From Lientehia sp934351765 (GTDB lineage: Bacteria > Bacillota > Clostridia > Lachnospirales > Lachnospiraceae), in NCBI RefSeq assembly GCF_052118925.1, contig NZ_JBQKGG010000002.1, forward strand, positions 186,001-250,000: a stretch of 64,000 nucleotides of DNA, written 5' to 3'. Below the pieces are notes generated by a model. It saw only the letters and a program-made list of their open reading frames with translations, searched no databases and had not been told where the DNA came from. This document shows positions 26,327-35,760 of the stretch, piece after piece (the first letter of the stretch is position 1; each line of letters opens with the position of its first letter). The position numbers were made by a program, and so were the translations under genes.

Positions 26327-27958
26327 CTAAAATCCCACACGTTCAAAATCTGCCCGGAAGCTCAGCGCCTCTTTTAAATGAACGGTTTCTACTGCTTCCG
26401 TACCCTCTAAATCTGCGATGGTTCTCGCCGTTCGCAAAATCTTATAATATGCTCTTGCACTGATCTCCATTCTGGAACACACCTGCTTCCAAAACTCGTC
26501 CTCTTCTTTTCCAAACATACAGATCTTCTCCAGCTTCCCTGCCGGCAGGGCCGCATTGACTGTAAACGGTTCGTTTCGCTGTTCTGCCCGCTTCTGCTGC
26601 CTCCGTCTCGCCGCTGTCACACGGTTTCGGATCGCCTCCGAAGTCTCCGCCGGTGCCGTTCTCTGTAATGTCCACACCGGCGGCGGCTCCACAATCACGC
26701 CAAGATCAAACCGGTCCAGCAGCGGCCTGGAAAGTTTTGCCTGATACCGTTGGATCTGCCAGTCACTGCATGTACATTTCTGGCGGTTCGGATAGCAGCC
26801 ACAGGGACAGGGGTTCATGGCGGCCACCAGCATAAAATCTGCCGGAAATACAAAGGTTCCACCTAACCGGGAAACTACCACATTCCGTTCCTCCAGCGGC
26901 TGGCGCAGAGCCTCCAGTGCCCCTCTGGAAAATTCCGGAAATTCATCAAAAAACAAGATCCCATGAGTTGCCAGGGAAAAGACCCCTGGCTTCGGCGGCA
27001 TGCCTCCTCCTGTCAAAGCTGTCACCGGGACCGTATGATGCGGTGCCTGAAATGGACGTTCCCAGACCAGCGGCTGATCCCCGGTGGTTTTCCCGCAGAC
27101 GCTGTAAATCCGGCTTACCTCCCGGCATTCTTCCCAGGTCATAGATGGAAGAATCCCGGAAAGTGCCTTTGCAATCATGGATTTTCCGGCCCCGGGCGCT
27201 CCCACCAGGATCAGGTTATGGCCGCCCGCCGCAGCAATCTCCGCCGCCCGTTTTGCGGCCTCCTGTCCACGGATATCGGAAAAATCTACCGTTTCCCGAT
27301 TCTCCTCCTGCTCCCGCTCCGAATCGCCGGTTCCACGTTTTCTGCTTTTCCCTCCTGCCGCCCCATGCTTCTGCTTTGTCTTTTCCAGTTCTTCCCGGAA
27401 AAACCGCTCCGGCTGTTCCGGCTCCGGCCGGATATTTTTCATCTGATCCGGTTTTTTCAATAACTCCAGAACCTGATTCAGATGGGAAACGCCGAAAACC
27501 GGAAGCTTACCGGCAGCCTTTGCCTCCCGCTCATTCTCTTTCGGAACGACTGCCATGGCCAGTCCTTCTCTGGCGGCACATTCCAGAATCGACATGACAC
27601 CGGGCACCGGACGGATTTCTCCCTCCAGTCCCAGTTCTCCCACAAAAAGACAAGTTTCCAGTGTTTTCCCCGGAAATGCATCCAGCACAGACAAGGCGGC
27701 CACCGCAATGGGGAGATCAAATCCTGTCCCGGTCTTTCGCAGACTGGCAGGCGCCAGATTGATTACGATTTTCTTCGGCGGCATGGAAAACCCCATATTT
27801 TTCAGTGCTGTCCGTACCCGCCACATGGCTTCCCGCACCTCCGTAGACAACGCCCCAACCATATCTACTCCCGGAAGCCCGTTGCTTAAATCTGCCTCCA
27901 CTGTCACAAGCCTGCCGTCCAGACCGTGAAGTACGGCACTGTATACTCTGCTATACAA
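26327..27958 (-). CDS. YifB/ComM family Mg-chelatase-like AAA+ ATPase
   Basis: 543 residues. The TTG at 27958 (reading YSRVYSAVLHGLDG) lies 7 nt after AGGAGG, whereas the GTG at 27964 would be too close. N-terminal Lon-protease-like fold (LPGVDMVGALSTEVREA, INLAPASLRKTGTGFDLPIA), AAA+ core with Walker A GAPGAGKSM and Walker B ILFFDEFPEF, the Cys motif PCPCGCYPN, and a C-terminal helical domain. ComM homologues act as helicases promoting branch migration in transformation, fitting dprA next door. Confidence 0.92.
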   Translation of the reverse strand: MYSRVYSAVLHGLDGRLVTVEADLSNGLPGVDMVGALSTEVREAMWRVRTALKNMGFSMPPKKIVINLAPASLRKTGTGFDLPIAVAALSVLDAFPGKTLETCLFVGELGLEGEIRPVPGVMSILECAAREGLAMAVVPKENEREAKAAGKLPVFGVSHLNQVLELLKKPDQMKNIRPEPEQPERFFREELEKTKQKHGAAGGKSRKRGTGDSEREQEENRETVDFSDIRGQEAAKRAAEIAAAGGHNLILVGAPGAGKSMIAKALSGILPSMTWEECREVSRIYSVCGKTTGDQPLVWERPFQAPHHTVPVTALTGGGMPPKPGVFSLATHGILFFDEFPEFSRGALEALRQPLEERNVVVSRLGGTFVFPADFMLVAAMNPCPCGCYPNRQKCTCSDWQIQRYQAKLSRPLLDRFDLGVIVEPPPVWTLQRTAPAETSEAIRNRVTAARRRQQKRAEQRNEPFTVNAALPAGKLEKICMFGKEEDEFWKQVCSRMEISARAYYKILRTARTIADLEGTEAVETVHLKEALSFRADFERVGF

Positions 27959-28083
27959 ACACACTCCTCCTTTTCTGAAGTTTTACTTTTAAACAGGAAA
28001 CAATTCTTGAAGGGAAATATCGGTAACGATATGCTGATTTTTTTGTAAAAGATAACAGATATTTCTGAGAATTGAAATTTTTT

Positions 28084-28111
28084 GTTTCATAGGACCACTT
28101 TCCTATGAAAC
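28084..28111. repeat. GTTTCATAGGA perfect inverted repeat, copy 2
   Basis: GTTTCATAGGA-CCACTT-TCCTATGAAAC, an 11-bp perfect palindrome with a 6-nt loop, 27 nt beyond the hydrolase stop. No T-tract follows on either strand in the right polarity, so it is not an ordinary terminator. Confidence 0.7.
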
Positions 28112-28137
28112 AAGATCAACCCGGATGGGGCCGGAGA

Positions 28138-29082
28138 CTATTGTCTCCGCTCCTCCAGCCATGCATAAAGATCATCAAAGATCACTTCACGATCCAGTTC
28201 ATTTAAAATCTCGTGACGGTCACCAGGATACAGCTTCATGCTCACATCCCGAAAGCCCAGCTTCTGAAACTGACGGAAACAAGTCTCCACACCTTTTCCG
28301 TAATTTCCCACCGGATCTTCCTCCCCGGCCACAAACAGCACCGGAAGTTCTTTATTCATCCGTGCAAAATCCTTTTCCTTCGCCAGATCTACCAGGATTG
28401 AAAAGAAATCCCGGTAGGCCCCGGCTGTGAAAATAAACGAACAGTAAGGATCCTGGTTGTAGGCATCCACAATCGCCTCATCCTTTGTCAGCCAGTCGTT
28501 TTCTGTCCGCAGTTCCCGGATCCTCCTGTTGTTTCCGCCCAGAGTTAATTTATAAAGAAGTTTACTCCGGTAACGGTCACCTCGGGTCTTACAGATTGCT
28601 TCCGCCAAAAGCTTTGCTGTCTGCACAGCAGCTAACGGCATGAACCCGGTTCCCATGATAATCGCGCCGTCCACCTTCCGACTGTATCTGGTCAGATATT
28701 TTCTGGTAAAATAGGAACCCATACTGTGCCCCATGATAAACAGCGGGACACCCGGCCAGAGCTCACGTCCGTTACAGGTCAGCCGGTATATATCTCCGAT
28801 CACATGACGGTCGCCATCTTTCTTGGCAAAATATCCCAGCTCCGCCTCCGTCTCCGCCGTCTTTCCATGCCCCAGGTGATCATGTCCCAAAACCGCATAA
28901 CCGCGTTCTGCCAGATAACAGGCAAAGGGCTCGTACCGCTCCACATATTCTACCATACCATGAACGATCTGCAGAACCGCTTTTACCTTCCCTCCCGCCG
29001 GCTGCCAGGAAATACAGTGAAGCGTCTGTCCCGGATTCCCGGAGGGCACCGAAAATTCTTCTTTTTTTACCGTTTCGTTCAT
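28138..29082 (-). CDS. Alpha/beta hydrolase (lysophospholipase/monoacylglycerol lipase-like)
   Basis: 314 residues. Serine-hydrolase catalytic triad: nucleophile in GHSMGS, acid in GEEDPVG and His in PGDRHE. Also HGMVEYVERYEPFA and GHDHLGHGKT, typical of the PldB/monoglyceride lipase group. No signal peptide, so cytoplasmic. Natural substrate unknown, probably a lipid ester. Monocistronic. Confidence 0.9.
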   Translation of the reverse strand: MNETVKKEEFSVPSGNPGQTLHCISWQPAGGKVKAVLQIVHGMVEYVERYEPFACYLAERGYAVLGHDHLGHGKTAETEAELGYFAKKDGDRHVIGDIYRLTCNGRELWPGVPLFIMGHSMGSYFTRKYLTRYSRKVDGAIIMGTGFMPLAAVQTAKLLAEAICKTRGDRYRSKLLYKLTLGGNNRRIRELRTENDWLTKDEAIVDAYNQDPYCSFIFTAGAYRDFFSILVDLAKEKDFARMNKELPVLFVAGEEDPVGNYGKGVETCFRQFQKLGFRDVSMKLYPGDRHEILNELDREVIFDDLYAWLEERRQ

Positions 29083-29181
29083 AACCCCCGCTCTCCTCTC
29101 GTTTTTTCTCTATTCTAATCGTTCCAGCAATTCTTCGCAACCTGCTTTTTCTTAAATTTCTATAACCAGCAGCAAAAAGAC

Positions 29182-29210
29182 TTGCAACAATCCTCATTTC
29201 CCGATAAACT
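29182..29210 (+). promoter_or_regulatory. Promoter for the plus-strand lipoprotein gene
   Basis: TTGCAA-17 bp-TAAACT, about 118 nt before the start codon; the leader contains no structure I could name. Confidence 0.55.
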
Positions 29211-29327
29211 GTAGATAACGGTTCAGGACCCACGCTATCGGCTCTGGATCGTTGTCATTTCTCTGCCCCGGCAGAAATCCCCCGCCGCCGTAATACAAGA
29301 CGGCGCCGGATTATTTAAGGAGGAATT

Positions 29328-30314
29328 ATGAAAAAAACATTATCCTGCCTGCTCCTTGCAGGCTCTATGCTGCTCACTGCCTGCAGTTCTTCCGGCAAGA
29401 AAACAGAGACCACCACAGACGCCGGACTCACATCCCGGCGTGCCACCGCCGAAGCTACTGCTTCTTCCGTGTCTGCAGATAGCGATATTACCGTCCCCCT
29501 GAAAGACGGTGATCTCCGTGCCATGCTCCTTGTGGATCCGGATGGAAACCAGTATTTCGTAGACATCCATTCCGGAAGCTTTTTCACCACTGCAATTCCG
29601 GACAACCTCACTGATGAAACCGGAGCTGCGCTCTCGCAATCAGATCTGACTGCCGGTGATATTCTGGACATCACCGGAGATGGGATCATGCTGGAAAGCT
29701 ATCCCGGCCAGTATCCAGGTGTCACAAAGATGGTTCGTGTCAAGGACGGAACCCCTGAAGATGCCGCTGTTTATGCAGATCTCATCGACAGTGTCTACCG
29801 GCCAGCCGATCCTTCTGAACGTCCTTTCCTCAATGCAGATTATGAGGATGATCTTGCTGCCACTACCGTCATGCTGACGGAAGGCAATTATGACTGGACC
29901 TACACAAAAGCAGATGGAACCACAGCCACCGACCGTTCCTGCGGTTCCCATATTTTAGAGTGGGATACCTTAAATGATACCGTTCTGGCCGCCGGAACGC
30001 AGGTCTATTTCCGTTCTTCCAGCCAGCCGGCGCACCTGACCGTGACCCGTTTCCCGATCTCCCTCTGGAAAGGGTATCAGAACGGAAGCGCGGAAGGCTC
30101 TTCAGCTGCGGAAGAAGCCACCATTGCTGCCAGTGAGGCTGAAATCCGCAGAGCAGCTGAACAGGATAACGGCGAAGAAGTTCCGGTTTCGGAAGATGAA
30201 TCCGGTTTCTATATCAGTGCTGATCCGGACTATGTCTATCTGATCTCCGCAACATGGCCCTCGGGAACCATCGAATACGGTTTCTATACAAGAGCACAAA
30301 AGACAACAAACTGA
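29328..30314 (+). CDS. Putative lipoprotein of unknown function
   Basis: 328 residues. Signal peptide MKKTLSCLLLAGSMLLTAC with lipobox LTAC, then a Ser/Thr-rich linker and an acidic body. One region (DLTAGDILDITGDGIMLESYPGQYPGV) resembles the DUF3221-like short OB-type folds in Firmicute lipoproteins; another (HILEWDTLNDTVLAAGTQVYF, ISLWKG) is unassigned. AAGGAGG ribosome site. Stands alone between divergent hydrolase and carbamate kinase genes. Confidence 0.8.
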   Translation: MKKTLSCLLLAGSMLLTACSSSGKKTETTTDAGLTSRRATAEATASSVSADSDITVPLKDGDLRAMLLVDPDGNQYFVDIHSGSFFTTAIPDNLTDETGAALSQSDLTAGDILDITGDGIMLESYPGQYPGVTKMVRVKDGTPEDAAVYADLIDSVYRPADPSERPFLNADYEDDLAATTVMLTEGNYDWTYTKADGTTATDRSCGSHILEWDTLNDTVLAAGTQVYFRSSSQPAHLTVTRFPISLWKGYQNGSAEGSSAAEEATIAASEAEIRRAAEQDNGEEVPVSEDESGFYISADPDYVYLISATWPSGTIEYGFYTRAQKTTN

Positions 30315-30448
30315 TTGACAGTAAGCCTAAAAGAGTCCGACAGCTTTCGCTTTTCTCAAAAAACTACTAGGAAAAGCTCCGCCTGCGTGGTATACTGTGT
30401 ATAAGATTTCATCGTGACAATACTATAATAGAAATGAGGGGAATCATC

Positions 30449-31381
30449 ATGAACGATAAAAGGATTGTTGTTGCCCTGGGCAGAAATGCCTTCGGCACGC
30501 TGTTCCCGGATCAGAAAAAAGCGGTTGCAAAAGCCGCCAGCGCCATCGCCGATCTGGTGGAAGAAAAGTACCAGATTGCCATCACCTTCAGCAATGGTCC
30601 TCAGGTTGGCATGATCCATACTGCAATGACCGAATTCAGCCGTCTTTCTCCGGAGTATACAGTTGCTCCCATGTCCATCTGCGGCGCACTGAGCCAGGGC
30701 TATATCGGCTACGATCTCCAGAATGCGATCCGTACCGAGCTTTTAAACCGTGGGATCTTCAAGCCGGTTTCCACCATCATTACCCAGGTTCGGGTAGATC
30801 CTTTTGATGAAGCATTCAGCGAGCCTACAAAGGTCATCGGCCGTTATATGTCTGAGGAAGAAGCTCAGGCAGAGACCGCCAAGGGCAACTATGTTGTAAA
30901 AGAAGAAAACGGCTACCGTCGGATTGTGGCAGCTCCGAAGCCCATTGATATTTATGAGATCGATGCGATCCGCGCACTGCTGGATGCCAACCAGCTTGTT
31001 ATTGCCGGAGGCGGCGGCGGAATCCCCGTTCTTCAGCAGGGAACCCGCTTAAAGGGTGCCAGTGCCGTCATTGAGAAAGATCTGACTGCGGCTCGTATGG
31101 CGGATATGGTTGACGCATCGACTCTTCTTTTCCTCACCGGAACAGAACAGGTAGCTATTAACTATCAGAAACCGGATCAGTTCTTTGTGGATGAATTAAC
31201 TGCAGAAGAAGCAAGATCTTATATGGAAGATGGACAGTTTGAGGCCGGTTCCATGCTGCCGAAGATTGAAGCATCCGTGGAATTTGTTTCTGCAGACAAA
31301 GACCGCCGGGCAATCATCACCGATCTTTCGCTTGCAAAAGAAGCTCTTGCCAGAAAGACAGGAACGCTGATCCATAAATAA
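30449..31381 (+). CDS. Carbamate kinase-like protein
   Basis: 310 residues from ATG 30449 with GAGGGG 7 nt upstream. Amino-acid-kinase fold with carbamate-kinase signatures FSNGPQVGMI, APMSICGALSQGYIGYDLQNA, QVRVDPFDEAF, VIAGGGGGIPV and VIEKDLTAARMA. The first phosphate loop, normally ALGGNAL, reads ALGRNAFG. Carbamate kinase makes ATP from carbamoyl phosphate in arginine or purine fermentation; no arcA, arcB or ygeW-type gene is nearby. A TATACT lies at 30391 but I find no matching -35. Confidence 0.87.
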   Translation: MNDKRIVVALGRNAFGTLFPDQKKAVAKAASAIADLVEEKYQIAITFSNGPQVGMIHTAMTEFSRLSPEYTVAPMSICGALSQGYIGYDLQNAIRTELLNRGIFKPVSTIITQVRVDPFDEAFSEPTKVIGRYMSEEEAQAETAKGNYVVKEENGYRRIVAAPKPIDIYEIDAIRALLDANQLVIAGGGGGIPVLQQGTRLKGASAVIEKDLTAARMADMVDASTLLFLTGTEQVAINYQKPDQFFVDELTAEEARSYMEDGQFEAGSMLPKIEASVEFVSADKDRRAIITDLSLAKEALARKTGTLIHK

Positions 31382-31393
31382 ACAGGACGTTTT

Positions 31394-31426
31394 GTTTCAT
31401 TGGCTTCAAACCGTATTCAATGAAAC
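31394..31426. repeat. GTTTCATTG inverted repeat (related to copies 1 and 2)
   Basis: GTTTCATTG, 15-nt loop, CAATGAAAC, between the carbamate kinase stop and its terminator. The outer GTTTCAT arms match the elements at 22065 and 28084; the core differs. Confidence 0.45.
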
Positions 31427-31436
31427 TGCAAAGGAA

Positions 31437-31495
31437 TCAAAAATCCCTGGCAGAATGCCTTTCATTAAGGCCGTTCTTCCAGGGATTTTTTTTAT
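31437..31495. terminator. Bidirectional terminator between the carbamate kinase and ychF genes
   Basis: AAAAATCCCTGG..CCAGGGATTTTTTTT with inner pairing; T-tracts on both strands serve the convergent genes on each side. Confidence 0.88.
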
Positions 31496-31524
31496 AAAAT
31501 CTCGTTTCTGCCTGCAATCAGTCT

Positions 31525-32622
31525 TTATACATTAAATCTGAACAGGATCACATCGCCGTCTTTTACTACATAATCCTTTCCTTCCAGGCCAACCAGGCCC
31601 TTTTCCTTTGCTGCCGCATAGCTTCCTGCATTTAACAGATCCTGATAATTTACCACTTCGGCCCGAATGAAGCCACGCTCAAAATCACTGTGGATCTTTC
31701 CGGCTGCTCCGGGTGCCTTGGTTCCTTTGGTGATCGTCCAGGCTCTCGTCTCCTTCTCTCCCGCTGTCAGATAACTGATAAGACCAAGAAGCTTATAGCT
31801 TGCACTGATGAGCTTGTCCAGGCCGGATTCCTTCAGTCCCAGATCCTCCAGGAACATCTTCTTCTCATCCTCTTCCAGCTCGGAGATCTCTTCCTCGATC
31901 TGTGCACAAATTACAAATACCTCGCTTCCCTGCTTTGCAGCAAACTCCCGAACCTGCTGCACATAGGGATTGGATGCGCCGTCATCTGCCACATCATCCT
32001 CGCTGACATTGGCTGCAAAGATCACCGGCTTGGCAGTCAGCAGATTCAGTGTATGAATAAATGTTTCCTCGTCATCATCCGCCGCTTCATAGGTAATAGC
32101 AAGGTTCCCATCCTCAAGATGAGCCTTCAGTCCCTTTAAAATCTCCAGTTCCTTTGCAAGCGCCTTATCATTGAAGGCCGCTCTTGCGGTTTTGGAAATC
32201 CGCCGTTCCAGGATCTCCAGATCCGAAAAGATCAGCTCCAGATTGATGGTTTCGATGTCACGGATCGGATCAATGCTTCCGTCCACATGAACAATGTTGC
32301 TGTTCTCAAAGCAGCGTACCACATGAACAATGGCATCCACCTCTCGGATGTTCGCAAGGAACTGGTTTCCAAGTCCCTCTCCCTTGGATGCACCCTTTAC
32401 CAGACCGGCGATATCCACAAATTCAATGACCGCAGGTGTCACCTTTTTGGACTGGTACATATCGGCCAGAAGTCCCAGCCGGAAATCCGGAACTGCAACG
32501 ACACCCACGTTGGGGTCAATGGTACAGAACGGATAATTGGCAGACTCTGCACCTGCCTTAGTAAGCGAATTAAACAGCGTACTTTTTCCTACGTTGGGGA
32601 GTCCCACGATTCCTAATTTCAT
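31525..32622 (-). CDS. ychF: Redox-regulated ATPase YchF (Obg-related)
   Basis: 365 residues from ATG 32622 (MKLGIVGLPNVGKSTLFN), AGGAGG 10 nt upstream. P-loop GLPNVGKST, switch DIAGLVKGASKGEGLGNQF, the NVSE element replacing NKxD (ATP preference, as in E. coli YchF), a helical insert, and a C-terminal TGS domain ending DVILFRFNV. YchF associates with ribosomes and influences stress translation. Monocistronic, promoter at 32737-32765. Confidence 0.97.
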   Translation of the reverse strand: MKLGIVGLPNVGKSTLFNSLTKAGAESANYPFCTIDPNVGVVAVPDFRLGLLADMYQSKKVTPAVIEFVDIAGLVKGASKGEGLGNQFLANIREVDAIVHVVRCFENSNIVHVDGSIDPIRDIETINLELIFSDLEILERRISKTARAAFNDKALAKELEILKGLKAHLEDGNLAITYEAADDDEETFIHTLNLLTAKPVIFAANVSEDDVADDGASNPYVQQVREFAAKQGSEVFVICAQIEEEISELEEDEKKMFLEDLGLKESGLDKLISASYKLLGLISYLTAGEKETRAWTITKGTKAPGAAGKIHSDFERGFIRAEVVNYQDLLNAGSYAAAKEKGLVGLEGKDYVVKDGDVILFRFNV

Positions 32623-32736
32623 CTCTATATATCCTCCTATTATGTATCTGTCTGTGGTCGTGCCAACACATGGACCGATCCGATCATCGACCACGATGTG
32701 TACTCAAATCAAAAAAATCTCAACACAGCATTTTGT

Positions 32737-32765
32737 ATTATACCATGCCAAGACTTTTTTGTGAA
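32737..32765 (-). promoter_or_regulatory. Promoter for ychF
   Basis: TTCACA-17 bp-TATAAT on the minus strand, about 115 nt upstream of the start. Confidence 0.65.
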
Positions 32766-32852
32766 CATTTTGCTTAAAATTCTAATATGAATTCCGTCCT
32801 GTCTCTGTGGAAGGACCATAATTCCGGATTATTTTATCATTCTTCTGCGGTC

Positions 32853-33878
32853 TTATCGAATAAACATCGCATCCCCAAAGCTGAAGAACCGATACCGTTC
32901 TTTCACGGCTTCCTTATAGGCGGCCAGTACATGATCCTTTCCTGCCAATGCCGATACCAGCATCACAAGGGTGGACTGGGGCAGATGGAAATTGGTGATC
33001 AGGGCATCGATACACTTAAACTGATAACCGGGATAAATAAAGATCTCTGTCCAGCCGCTTTTTGCCTCCAGATGACCGTTTTCGTCTGCCGCGGACTCCA
33101 AGGTACGGCAGCTTGTGGTTCCAACGGCAATGATCCGATGTCCGGATTCTTTGGCACGGTTGATCTTCTCGGCTTCTTCCGGCTCGATCCGGTAAAACTC
33201 CGAGTGCATATGATGCTCCTCAATATGCTCCACCTTTACCGGTCGGAAGGTTCCAAGGCCCACATGGAGGGTCACACTGGCAATCTCCACGCCCTTTTCC
33301 TTGATCTTCTCCAGAAGTTCCTTCGTAAAATGAAGGCCCGCCGTCGGTGCTGCTGCCGATCCGTCGTACTTGGCATACACGGTCTGATAACGGTTCTTAT
33401 CCTTTAACGGATGAGTGATATAGGGGGGCAGAGGCATCTGTCCCAGCTTGTCCAGGATTTCCTCAAAAATTCCTTCATAAGAAAACTGGATCAGGCGGTT
33501 TCCTTCCTCCACCACATCGACCACGGTTCCTGTCAGCAGGCCGTCTCCGAAATCCAGAACAGTTCCGACCTTTGCTTTCTTTCCCGGCTTTACCAGGGTT
33601 TCCCAGATATTATTGTCACGACGTTTCAGCAGAAGTACCTCAATAGAAGCTCCCGTATCCCGTTTCACGCCAAACAGACGGGCAGGAATTACCTTGGTAT
33701 TATTGATCACCAGGCAGTCACCGGGAACAAGCTCATCAATGATATGCCTGAAAATGTCATGGCGGATCTCTCCGGTCGTTTTATCCAGCACCATCAGACG
33801 CGAGGCACTCCGATCCTCCAGAGGATCCTGGGCAATCAGTTCCTCCGGCAGTTCATAATCAAATTCTTTTACATCCAT
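32853..33878 (-). CDS. queA: S-adenosylmethionine:tRNA ribosyltransferase-isomerase
   Basis: 341 residues, full length. QueA features DYELPEELIAQDPLEDRSASRLMVLDK, NNTKVIPARLFG, APTAGLHFT and FRPVKVEHIEEHHMHSE are present. It transfers the ribosyl of SAM to preQ1 at the tRNA wobble base, making epoxyqueuosine. GGAG lies 6 nt before the ATG. No tgt, yajC or other queuosine gene lies nearby in this window. Confidence 0.97.
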   Translation of the reverse strand: MDVKEFDYELPEELIAQDPLEDRSASRLMVLDKTTGEIRHDIFRHIIDELVPGDCLVINNTKVIPARLFGVKRDTGASIEVLLLKRRDNNIWETLVKPGKKAKVGTVLDFGDGLLTGTVVDVVEEGNRLIQFSYEGIFEEILDKLGQMPLPPYITHPLKDKNRYQTVYAKYDGSAAAPTAGLHFTKELLEKIKEKGVEIASVTLHVGLGTFRPVKVEHIEEHHMHSEFYRIEPEEAEKINRAKESGHRIIAVGTTSCRTLESAADENGHLEAKSGWTEIFIYPGYQFKCIDALITNFHLPQSTLVMLVSALAGKDHVLAAYKEAVKERYRFFSFGDAMFIR

Positions 33879-33994
33879 CTTCTTCTCCAGACTCCAGAAA
33901 AAGGGACGCAGCGCACGCCCCTCTTCCGGTTATTGTTTCTCTTCGTTTGTATTCTGTATCATGCTCGGATCTGTTTCCATTTAAGTCCGCCTGC

Positions 33995-35257
33995 TTATGA
34001 TTCCGGTGCGGCGGTGGTCAGATAACCAGCTCCGATATAGCAGGTCTGTCCTTCGTAAACCACACGGCTCCAGCCATCGTTATATCCGGTCCGTTTAATG
34101 GATTCACCAGGTGCAAGAGCACCTACAACCTCTGCATTTGCATCAGGACTCTTCCGGATCCGGACACTTTCCTTTGCATAAACCGTTTCATCCACTTCGG
34201 TAAAACCGTCTCCGGCACTGGGCGCCGACATAGTCAGATAGCCGGCTGCAATATAACAGGTCTCTCCGTTGTACTCCACACGGCTCCAGCCGTCGTTATA
34301 GCCGGTTCGGTGAATGGCCTGGCCGCCTGCCAGCGTTCCGGCTTCCTCGCCGTTGGCATCGGGGCTTCTCCGGACCTTGACATTCTCTTTTGCATAAACC
34401 GTTTCATCCACATCTGTAAAGGCTCCGGGATCCTGCGGTGCTGCGGTTGTCTCCGGTGCTGCAGTCGTTTCCGGCACCGTTGTCTCCGGTGCTGCGGTCG
34501 TTTCTGCCGCCGTTATCTCGTCCGAAGAATTTCCATACAGCTTTACAACCAGTGCATTCAGAGCTTCATCAGAAGCCATGGCCTCTGTCAGGCGATCATC
34601 CGTTTCCTGCATCAGCTTCTTTACATCGTCCCTGGTATTGACCTGATCCATATAAGCCGCCACCTCACTGTCTGTAGCCTGGCTGTAGATATACATACCG
34701 CCTTCCTCATTGGTGCAGACATACAGACGGATCAGACAGGGAGCCGGTGTCTCCACATTGATAAACTTCATATCATAAGACACATACACGATATATGTAC
34801 CGTCAACCAGTCCGTTCAGCGTATAGCAGCTGATATTCTCATAACTCTCGATGAATTCGCGTTCGGACCTGAGCTGTTCTTCCGAGATATTCTCAGTGGA
34901 ATCAACCAGCTTGGAAATAGCCTCCACATCACAGTTTTCCACTGCTTCAAAGTAAGCCTTCACCAGGTTGTTGACATCCTGATTGGTATCCTTCTCAAGT
35001 GCGCCGCCCTGGCTTTCCGCCGCCGACGTTGTCACCTCAAATACGGTCGTACCCTTATTCGATCCGCTTTTCTTCATCTTTCCCACAACCACGATCACTA
35101 CGATCACCATGACCAGTGCGATCACTGCCATGATCAAGTATTTCGCGTATATCTGCAGAAATTCCACTACTGGATTTCCTTTTTTTCTTCTGCGGCGGGA
35201 ACTGCTTCGTTCCGAAGCTTCTTCTGTCTCTTTTTCTTTCGAGTTCAGTTCGTCCAT
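33995..35257 (-). CDS. Membrane-anchored protein with two bacterial SH3 domains
   Basis: 420 residues from ATG 35257 with AGGAGG 7 nt upstream. A basic cytoplasmic segment (SSSRRRRKKG), one membrane helix (about 43-65), an extracellular NTF2-like alpha/beta region, a Thr/Pro-rich linker built on ETTAAP repeats, then two near-identical SH3b units (each VDETVYAKE..VRxSPDANxE..GYNDGWSRVxYxG). SH3b domains usually bind peptidoglycan, so this is probably wall-associated. Its partner or enzyme is unknown; there is no catalytic domain. Confidence 0.85.
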   Translation of the reverse strand: MDELNSKEKETEEASERSSSRRRRKKGNPVVEFLQIYAKYLIMAVIALVMVIVVIVVVGKMKKSGSNKGTTVFEVTTSAAESQGGALEKDTNQDVNNLVKAYFEAVENCDVEAISKLVDSTENISEEQLRSEREFIESYENISCYTLNGLVDGTYIVYVSYDMKFINVETPAPCLIRLYVCTNEEGGMYIYSQATDSEVAAYMDQVNTRDDVKKLMQETDDRLTEAMASDEALNALVVKLYGNSSDEITAAETTAAPETTVPETTAAPETTAAPQDPGAFTDVDETVYAKENVKVRRSPDANGEEAGTLAGGQAIHRTGYNDGWSRVEYNGETCYIAAGYLTMSAPSAGDGFTEVDETVYAKESVRIRKSPDANAEVVGALAPGESIKRTGYNDGWSRVVYEGQTCYIGAGYLTTAAPES

Positions 35258-35335
35258 AAAAACGCCTCCTTTTCGTATGCTTTGTGCTCCGTTTTCAGGC
35301 TGAACCGAACGCCCTTTTTCTGGATACACTGTTTT

Positions 35336-35364
35336 ATCATACCAAAAAATTCCCTGAATTGCAA
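35336..35364 (-). promoter_or_regulatory. Promoter for the SH3-domain gene
   Basis: TTGCAA-17 bp-TATGAT on the minus strand, about 80 nt upstream of the ATG. Confidence 0.65.
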
Positions 35365-35422
35365 CCTGCACACTGTTTTTTCACTTTTTCAAAAGATTTT
35401 TCCACTTTTTTTATTTTTCCTC

Positions 35423-35451
35423 TTGCTCTTCCGGGGAAAATAAGGTAGAAT
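35423..35451 (+). promoter_or_regulatory. Promoter for tRNA-Arg
   Basis: TTGCTC-17 bp-TAGAAT on the plus strand, ending 20 nt before the mature tRNA. Confidence 0.6.
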
Positions 35452-35471
35452 AGACTGCGTTGGACAATCAT

Positions 35472-35543
35472 GCACCTGTAGCTCAGTGGATAGAGCAGTG
35501 GCCTCCGGAGCCACGTGCGGTGGTTCGATTCCACTCAGGTGCA
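35472..35543 (+). tRNA. tRNA-Arg (anticodon CCG)
   Basis: 72 nt clover leaf: acceptor GCACCTG/CAGGTGC, D arm GCTC/GAGC, anticodon stem GTGGC/GCCAC with loop CTCCGGA (anticodon CCG, codon CGG), T arm with TTCGATT. The CCA end is not encoded. Plus strand, between two divergent or convergent protein genes. Confidence 0.97.
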
Positions 35544-35760
35544 GTCCTTCTTTCTTTTTTTATTTCTGCCGTTCGGCAATTATTTCCCGTAAAAACAGCT
35601 AATTTTATATGGGTTTTAAGTTTTTTTGTATTTCTCTTAAAGATTTCTGTTTCTGTCAGTCTTTTTATCTGCTTTTCTATTTGTATCCATTTTTTTATTC
35701 TCAGTTTTTCACAACTGATCAGTTTCTCCATCATTTTCTTTCATTATCAGGAGGTATCTT

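Noticed and set aside
34310..35443. 377-codon plus-strand frame opposite the SH3-domain gene
   Set aside because: Cys/His-rich antisense artefact of the repeated Thr/Pro linker.
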